Below, piece by piece: positions 44,009 to 50,500 of a stretch of 50,500 nt of DNA. A model generated the notes under the pieces. The model saw only the letters and a list, made by a program, of their open reading frames with translations. It ran no database searches and was not told the DNA's origin. The position numbers and the translations under genes were made by a program. Source of the stretch: Chrysomallon squamiferum (taxonomy: Eukaryota; Mollusca; Gastropoda; Neomphalida; Peltospiridae); NCBI GenBank assembly GCA_012295275.1, contig CM022666.1:11569077-11619576 (forward strand). Direction: 5' to 3'. The stretch's first letter is position 1. Every line of letters begins with the position of its first letter.

Positions 44009-46071
44009 AAATCAGGCTTGCTATACAGAAAGCCCCGCGGCTGAAGTTTGCCAGTGACTGGTATAAACAATTAAAACAGTATAAAGTTGAGTGTCAAACT
44101 GCAAGGTAAAGAAAAACTAAAATTCTGTTTGAAATTTAAAGAATAATAAAATGTTAAATAGCTCAATCCACTGAAAGAAATGGCAAGTCCGTTTATCAAA
44201 AGTCAAGGGATTATTTTATCCCGCCTTTCCGGTGACAATATTTTTGCACGTAATGTTCATGTACGTATGTAGGATTATTACATATCTGTAGATTAGGATA
44301 TAGTCTTTGCACACAAGGATCGAATAAGTTGAATTTCAGCAGATCCGAAAATTTACACGTGGTGGTTATTTTTATATCTATGTTGAACCACCACGCCGCA
44401 CCTGTATTGAACAATCGGTGGAAATAAGCGTCATTTGACCCTGCAACCCACCTTGCTGATTATTGCAGCTGCAGCCATATTTGACATAGAAAGTTTAGAT
44501 ACAGTGACCTCGTCACACTGACGTCATAATCGAGTAACGTCATAATCGAGTGAAAGCAACACCGCCACCGAACCTGACAGTCAACCTGAACCTGAACAGC
44601 ACTGGGCAACGCCAGAATCCGTAAATGAAGATCCCGATCCTGAAAATAGAGAATGTGAGTCGTGAGAGAGAAGAGCACCGTGAGTCACAAGGACTAGACA
44701 GTAGCAGCACTAATGTCCCTTAGCTCTTTGAATCTACTACCAACAAATCCGGGATGGTCGATGCTTCTTCAGAGCCGTAAATAGCCAGACACAAACTTCA
44801 AAACAGTGCCAGAGATGAGGATGGACATTCAGTTGAATTCCGAGTTGACACAGTCAGATAAACTTGTGATTACATACGACGATCAAATGGTATGAGGATC
44901 TGGACAATATACCTGACACAGTGAATATGCTATTTTGAATTAATGTTTATTCCTTCTTTCGTTTTTATTTTTCTAATTCTGTGGTACACCAGTCTCAATT
45001 AAGGCAAAAGATAATGTACAGAAAATGGAATTTACAAAGGATGCACGGTGTTCTTATATTGAACCACTTTGTTGTTACACTGAACCGCGGTTCAATATCA
45101 GAACCGACACGGTTCAATGTAAGTCACGGGGGCCCTAAACTGAGCATTTGTCAGTATTTTTCAATTGGTCTAAAACACTTGGAGTGTATAAAGATAAACT
45201 TTTTTTACTTTAGAAGGGACTTAGGGATTCTATCAACTACGACTAGATTGGTCTTCATAGATTCCATCTGAGAAATGAAGGTCCGAAGTCAATATACTTC
45301 CCCTATGTTGATTTTTATTTATTTTCTTTTTTTTAAAGTAATAACGAAACTAACCAAATTAAAAAATTAAATTAAAAATGTCACCATCACCATTGTGACT
45401 ATCCTGCAACAAATAAAATAAAATAAAATAAAATAAAATAAAATAACACTTCTAGAAATTTTAGAATGAATTATTTCCTTTGACAAAGTATATTCAATAC
45501 TGTTTTCCTGAAATAAACAACTACATAAACAACAATAATAGCTGTGATGACGATTTTAAACCTTTGTAATTTTTCATGACAAAAAAGAAGGAAGAGAAAT
45601 AATTCAGATCATAATTTAGAAAACCAATCATCCTTACAAAATTTATATCTAAAATGAAACAAAGCACAGATTATACAAACAACAAATCTGACAAAATAAT
45701 TTATATGGATTGGCACTCTGTAATTCTGCGTAAAGCTTTGAACTGTTAGAGGAGTTCTACGTAAGAAAAATACATATATTATTAAGAAATTAGAGAAAAC
45801 TGAAGGCTTCAATACGCCGTGTTCAAAAAGGTTCAAAAGACTGAGTTGACGGATGCTGCCCACAGTTGCATTGCTGAAGTGCAACACAAAATTATAATAT
45901 ATCATTTTTTCATTTTTTTAAATTTTATTTATTTATTTATTATTATTAATCATGAAGAAAATATAATTCATATTGTTATAGTGATATAATAAAAACTGTT
46001 CATCAGTTCAAATCCAAATTTTGTAGGCTTCATAAACATTCGAAATGTCAAATGTAAGGAAAAAAACCAAC

Positions 46072-46119
<48 letters not shown>

Positions 46120-46330
46120 CAAACTCCATTAATAAATACTTTCATGGATGAAATACATTAAATACGAAAATCCTTTTATTAATCCAACAAAAGCTTTCTA
46201 CACTAAATATTTGTAAGCTTGTCCTGTTTTTTTATTTTTTGTTATTATTATTTTTATTTTCAATGTCAGTTTTATTATTCTTTGTTTTCTCTCTCTAAAT
46301 CTTTCACTTCCCTTCTCTCTGATTCTCTCT

Positions 46331-46389
<59 letters not shown>

Positions 46390-46856
46390 AGTTACAAATA
46401 AACAAGCTGTATTTTCTTTTGGCTTATTTATTCTATTCTTATTCTTATTATCATCATCATCATCATTAATGTTAAAATTAGAATTATTATCTTACTTTTT
46501 TGTTCAATTTCTATTATGTTACTCGAATATTATTTCTTTATTTATTTATTAAAAAGGGTAGTCATGCATTATTTTGCTTGCCACGTTTACCCATTCTGAC
46601 ATAATGGAATTTCTTTTAGCCGTACAATTCAAGCTTATTTAGATAGTAATTTAGCAAGGCTGATCACAAAACAATTGGTTTATTTTTTTTTTTTTTTTTT
46701 TTTTGTAATTGCTTGCTATTTTATTTGAATTTTAAATTAATATCTCTGTTTGGAAAACTAAACGAACTGTAATCATAGCAAACGTTTTTTAATGTTAATT
46801 TTAAATTCATTTATGTTAAATAATTATATTCAGTATTGATTTTTGGATAATATTAA

Positions 46857-46887
<31 letters not shown>

Positions 46888-47700
46888 GACTCATGCATTC
46901 GTACGTACATATATACATATACATATCAACACATACACCGCACACACACACATATAAATGTATCTAGTTACATACTCACATATACATAGGTAACCTCACA
47001 CATACACACATACATACAGGCATATATTTTTACATTCAGAGATATAGAAGTAATCTTAATTTACAATAAAAAAATTCAGAATATTCTGACAGAAATGAAA
47101 ATAATTAGTAATGCAATAAAAAGAAGAAAAAAAAAATGCTGCTTAAGATGATTTCAGTGAGGTATTTTAAACTGTAATAATAATTATGTAAATTTTTTTT
47201 ATTATTATTATTTTCAGTTCTGGACATATTTTCCTAGATCTGATGGCCATTCTGTGTATTTGTTAACTTGGTAGTGTTTTGTGTTCATCGTTAGGACTGA
47301 TCAGTCTATTTAGTGATAATCATTGATATTAAAGTAAGTCTAGCAGTAAGCACATTTATAACAGTGTGGATGTATTTGTTAGCAACACAGAGTATATTTC
47401 ACCATCAGTAAAAATAAAGTAAAATTTAATAAAGAAAGAAAAGAAGAAATCGTTTTACGACCTTTTTGTCATCTAAGCAAATATTTGTAATTATTTATAC
47501 TTTAATTAGAAATAATACAAACACAGTTGGGGTTGACCAGATTATAATTATGAAAAATACACAAATTAACTGTTTCTGTTTCTTTGATTTTCTGTGGAAG
47601 AATGCGGAAGACGGAAAGAAGAACAGATATATGAAAACTATTACTGCAAAGAGAAAAATGACGTCATTGGTTAGCCAGAGACTCTCTCTGGGGTCTTCTT
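44009..47700. other. intergenic; possible transposon debris, no intact gene
   Basis: A GC-richer patch at 44.2-45.2 kb holds a hairpin, a 14-bp palindrome and a coding-like 39-codon fragment. The rest is AT-rich with (TAAAA)n at 45411-45446, (TAA)n at 46074-46119, (TTA)n at 46332-46386, a T run at 46683-46704 and a CA/TA-rich stretch at 46857-47020. Confidence 0.5.
44358..44395. other. perfect 10-bp inverted repeat (hairpin)
   Basis: cgtggtggtt at 44358-44367 and aaccaccacg at 44386-44395 are exact reverse complements around an 18-base AT-rich loop. No T run follows, and the function is unknown. Confidence 0.6.
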
Positions 47701-48378
47701 TCTTAATATTCAGGCCGCGTAACTAATTGAGTTCTGTGAGTCGTTAACAGGAGAATCCTGACAAACAGCCACCGCTCTGTCGTGAAAGCTCTCGTCATTA
47801 TCTGTTTTTAATTCATGTGTAGTCCGCCATTTCGCTTCGTCTCCTTTGTCTAAAGACGACAGCTCGAGATGAACACCTTGCTGCCACAAAAACCAAATAA
47901 AACATTTCAGATGTTTTCCTAACACAATGTCGTTGTAGCAAATCACGGCAGGTCGTGATTTTTGTTTATGCTTCTAAAGTTATAAAATTATAAAACAAAA
48001 TTTCCATATGTATCTTCACTACGGATACAAGTGAATTGTTTGCAGATTTTTTTTTTCTTTTCTTTTTTGACATTTACCTGCATTAAAAAGTAAATGTAGG
48101 AAGATTTCAAAATGAAATTTTGTTTTGCAAATATTTATTTACCAAAAATATCATCTGATTATGTGTTCGTTTTTCATATTTTTTTAATGTTTCATTATCA
48201 TCTATACTAGAAAAATTTTGAAAGTTTAATTTTTTCTTAAATAAATTTGGTAGACTTTAAATGAAATAATGTGTGTGTATTTTAAATTGTTTATATTCTT
48301 TCAACTGATTTGTCTCTCATTAAATACCTAAATATGCTTTACAAATTACTGCTTCTATAAAATTTGACAACAGTTGCT

Positions 48379-48405
48379 GTGTGTGTGTGTGTATGTGTGT
48401 GTGTG

Positions 48406-48494
<89 letters not shown>

Positions 48495-48504
48495 GTGTGT
48501 GTGT
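48379..48504. repeat. (TG)n microsatellite
   Basis: About 125 bp of TG with TATG, TGATG and TTG interruptions. Confidence 0.95.
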
Positions 48505-48819
48505 TGGTATTTGTTGTTTTTAAAACTAATTCAGTCTACAACCAAATTATTTAACATCATAAATTTTCCGTGGCCATTCCATTTAGACGTTTTCTCAATA
48601 CCTGATTACCTGCACAGTAATTACGCACAAATGCATTTGTACTTTTGACCGGTTAGTTACCGTACAGGTGTTAACAACAGATCCACAGCCGCACTTACCT
48701 GTGATTAGAGGTCGCTTCTACATAATATCTCGTCACAGTAAACAACTCGCGTGTTACGTAATAATATCAACACTTCACAGCTGTTGGGCTAATATACTGC
48801 AGCATTATTACTATTCTTA

Positions 48820-48868
<49 letters not shown>

Positions 48869-48895
48869 CATCATCATCATCATCATCTACATCAT
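48820..48895. repeat. (TTA)n then (TCA)n
   Basis: About 16 TTA units followed by seven TCA units. Confidence 0.9.
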
Positions 48896-50500
48896 CAATA
48901 CTTTAATGTTAGCAACAGAATGACTGAATATTAGTTTTTATAGATTTTTAAGTGAATTTTTTTTTAATTAATATCATTTTTATATATTTTTTTTTCTTGA
49001 GAATCAAGCAAGAATAAATAAATGAATCTCCCCAGTGATGATAATGATGATGAAGCTGATAACATAATTATAAAACTTATACAAACAATACTTGGAAAGT
49101 ATGCGTGTATTGGAGCAAATGATTATGATGATGATGATGATAATCATCTGGCCAGTCTTTTATTAATGCATCTATCACATGCACTATTGCACCTGTCCGT
49201 AGTGTATTAAATTTAGTAATAATGTATTTAAAATCTATTTAAACACGGGTTGAATTTTGTCTGTTGAAAAACAGATTCCTCGGCTTGTTTTTACATTTCA
49301 GATGTTCATTTCTGTAGAGTTTTATAAACTGATATTTTATTTTATTTTCATTTTATTTTTTGTTTGTATTGTTTTAAATAAATAATTATTTATTATCGAT
49401 ATAAACAGAAGCATGTGAAATTACACTGTGTAAAATTATATACATACAGAAATTTTTATATAGAAATAATATATCAGCTTAATATCTTCCATAAATAAAA
49501 ACATAATTATCATGTTTTACCTTTGCAGTAAGAATATTCCCGATACTGCTAAACCACTCTTTTCTTATTATACTTCGTTACTGAGACATGTTGACAAAAA
49601 ATTACAAAAAAGAAAAAAGAAGAAGTTGAAAAAAAAACCAATAATGATAATAATACATTTTTAAAAAATAAAGAAGAAAATAAATAAATAATTATAACAG
49701 TAAAACTCAACTCGTAGCAGGCACACTTTGATATTGTTACACAGTAAATTTATTATTCCACATTTGCTCACTAGTTTAAGAAGAAAAAAACAGCGTTACG
49801 TCTTGTAAAGGAGATTGAGAACAGCTAGTCCGGAACTGGGTGATTAAAGAAGCAGACGGACATAATATAAACCAGTCACTCTTTTAGTTTGAGAAAAACA
49901 TGGCAGTCAGTTCGTGGGACCAGTCGAGTATCTCAGACAATTACGGACAGAATACAAATACTTAATCCGGACATAAAAGAATTAGTCCGACAATTTTGTA
50001 TCCGTTAACTTCAAAGTCCGTTAAACTGGTGGTTTACTGCGCATGTGTACGACGGGCGTTTTCCCAGTATACAGTATTTTTTTTATTAAACTTGGTGAAA
50101 TCAGTGCAGAAAATAAAAACTGATGGTTAAATTTCTAATTATAAGATAACTGTTCTTTTTATTTTATTTTGTTTTGTTGTTGTTGTTTTTGTTGTTTTTT
50201 TGTTTCTTCTTTCTACTGAAACATCCTATGCTGTGTCGTCTGCTAGTGTGTCTAAATATAGGTATAAAACATGGCGTGCCGCATAATTCATTAATCATAT
50301 TTTTAGAATGATTGCTTAAATAATTAAATCTTCTAAGCTGTTTTTTATAAAGTAGAAATTCACCAAAGCTTCTTTTCGTAAGTATTATAAGCACCTTTTT
50401 ATTTATTTAAAAAAAAAGAAAAAAAAAAAAAAAACAATTATGACAACAATTCAACATTTCTAATTGAAATGACAAAACAATTACTAAACGGAAAATTACA

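Larger units (their letters stand above)
47701..50500. other. right end of window; no gene supported
   Basis: CpG-containing patches at 47.6-47.95, 48.6-48.8 and 49.8-50.06 kb separated by AT-rich and simple sequence. Exon-like fragments in these patches are described among the findings, but none can be joined in frame. Confidence 0.4.

Overview
The window is animal nuclear DNA. The reasons are spliced genes with GT-AG introns, AATAAA signals, roughly 70% A+T, and very abundant microsatellites ((CA)n, (GA)n, (TTA)n, (TTTA)n). The gene families (an espin-like actin bundler, a polypeptide GalNAc-transferase and a Pipsqueak-type DNA-binding protein) are metazoan. Short, simple introns and apparently mosaic CpG depletion suggest an invertebrate, perhaps a mollusc or another lophotrochozoan. 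Nothing here fixes the phylum.

Layout. (1) About 1-24.4 kb, plus strand: the 3' part of an espin/forked-like actin-bundling gene. Eight coding exons lie between 7233 and 22130, followed by a probable 2.2 kb 3' UTR with AATAAA at 24378. The 5' exons, where espins carry ankyrin repeats, lie upstream of the window. The introns hold (CA)n, (GA)n and (TG)n tracts and several tandem arrays. One array, at about 16.26-16.98 kb, repeats the acceptor-like hexamer TTTCAG about two dozen times. (2) 26.0-34.5 kb, plus strand: a complete polypeptide N-acetylgalactosaminyltransferase gene of 11 coding exons (27057-32061, 616 aa, all phases consistent). A pair of short inverted-repeat (MITE-like) elements and a pair of another dispersed repeat flank it. 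(3) 35260-37473, plus strand: one intronless 737-codon ORF with four widely spaced Pipsqueak/CENP-B-N-type helix-turn-helix domains, acidic Ser/Asp-rich linkers, and a C-terminal helix resembling the tail of pogo/Tigger-type transposases, but with no DDE catalytic core. (4) 37.5-50.5 kb: no gene I can defend. It contains a candidate MITE, a (CT)n tract, a 1.6 kb 51-bp minisatellite, possible decayed coding fragments and low-complexity DNA.

The three genes are on one strand but do not form an operon or an obvious pathway. Espin acts in actin bundles, GALNT in the Golgi, and the four-HTH protein presumably in the nucleus. CpG is rare through the espin gene and becomes common from about 25.7 kb, which suggests different methylation histories. 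The most unusual object is the four-HTH protein. The splice-site-like array and the transposon/microsatellite material placed at GALNT splice sites come next.
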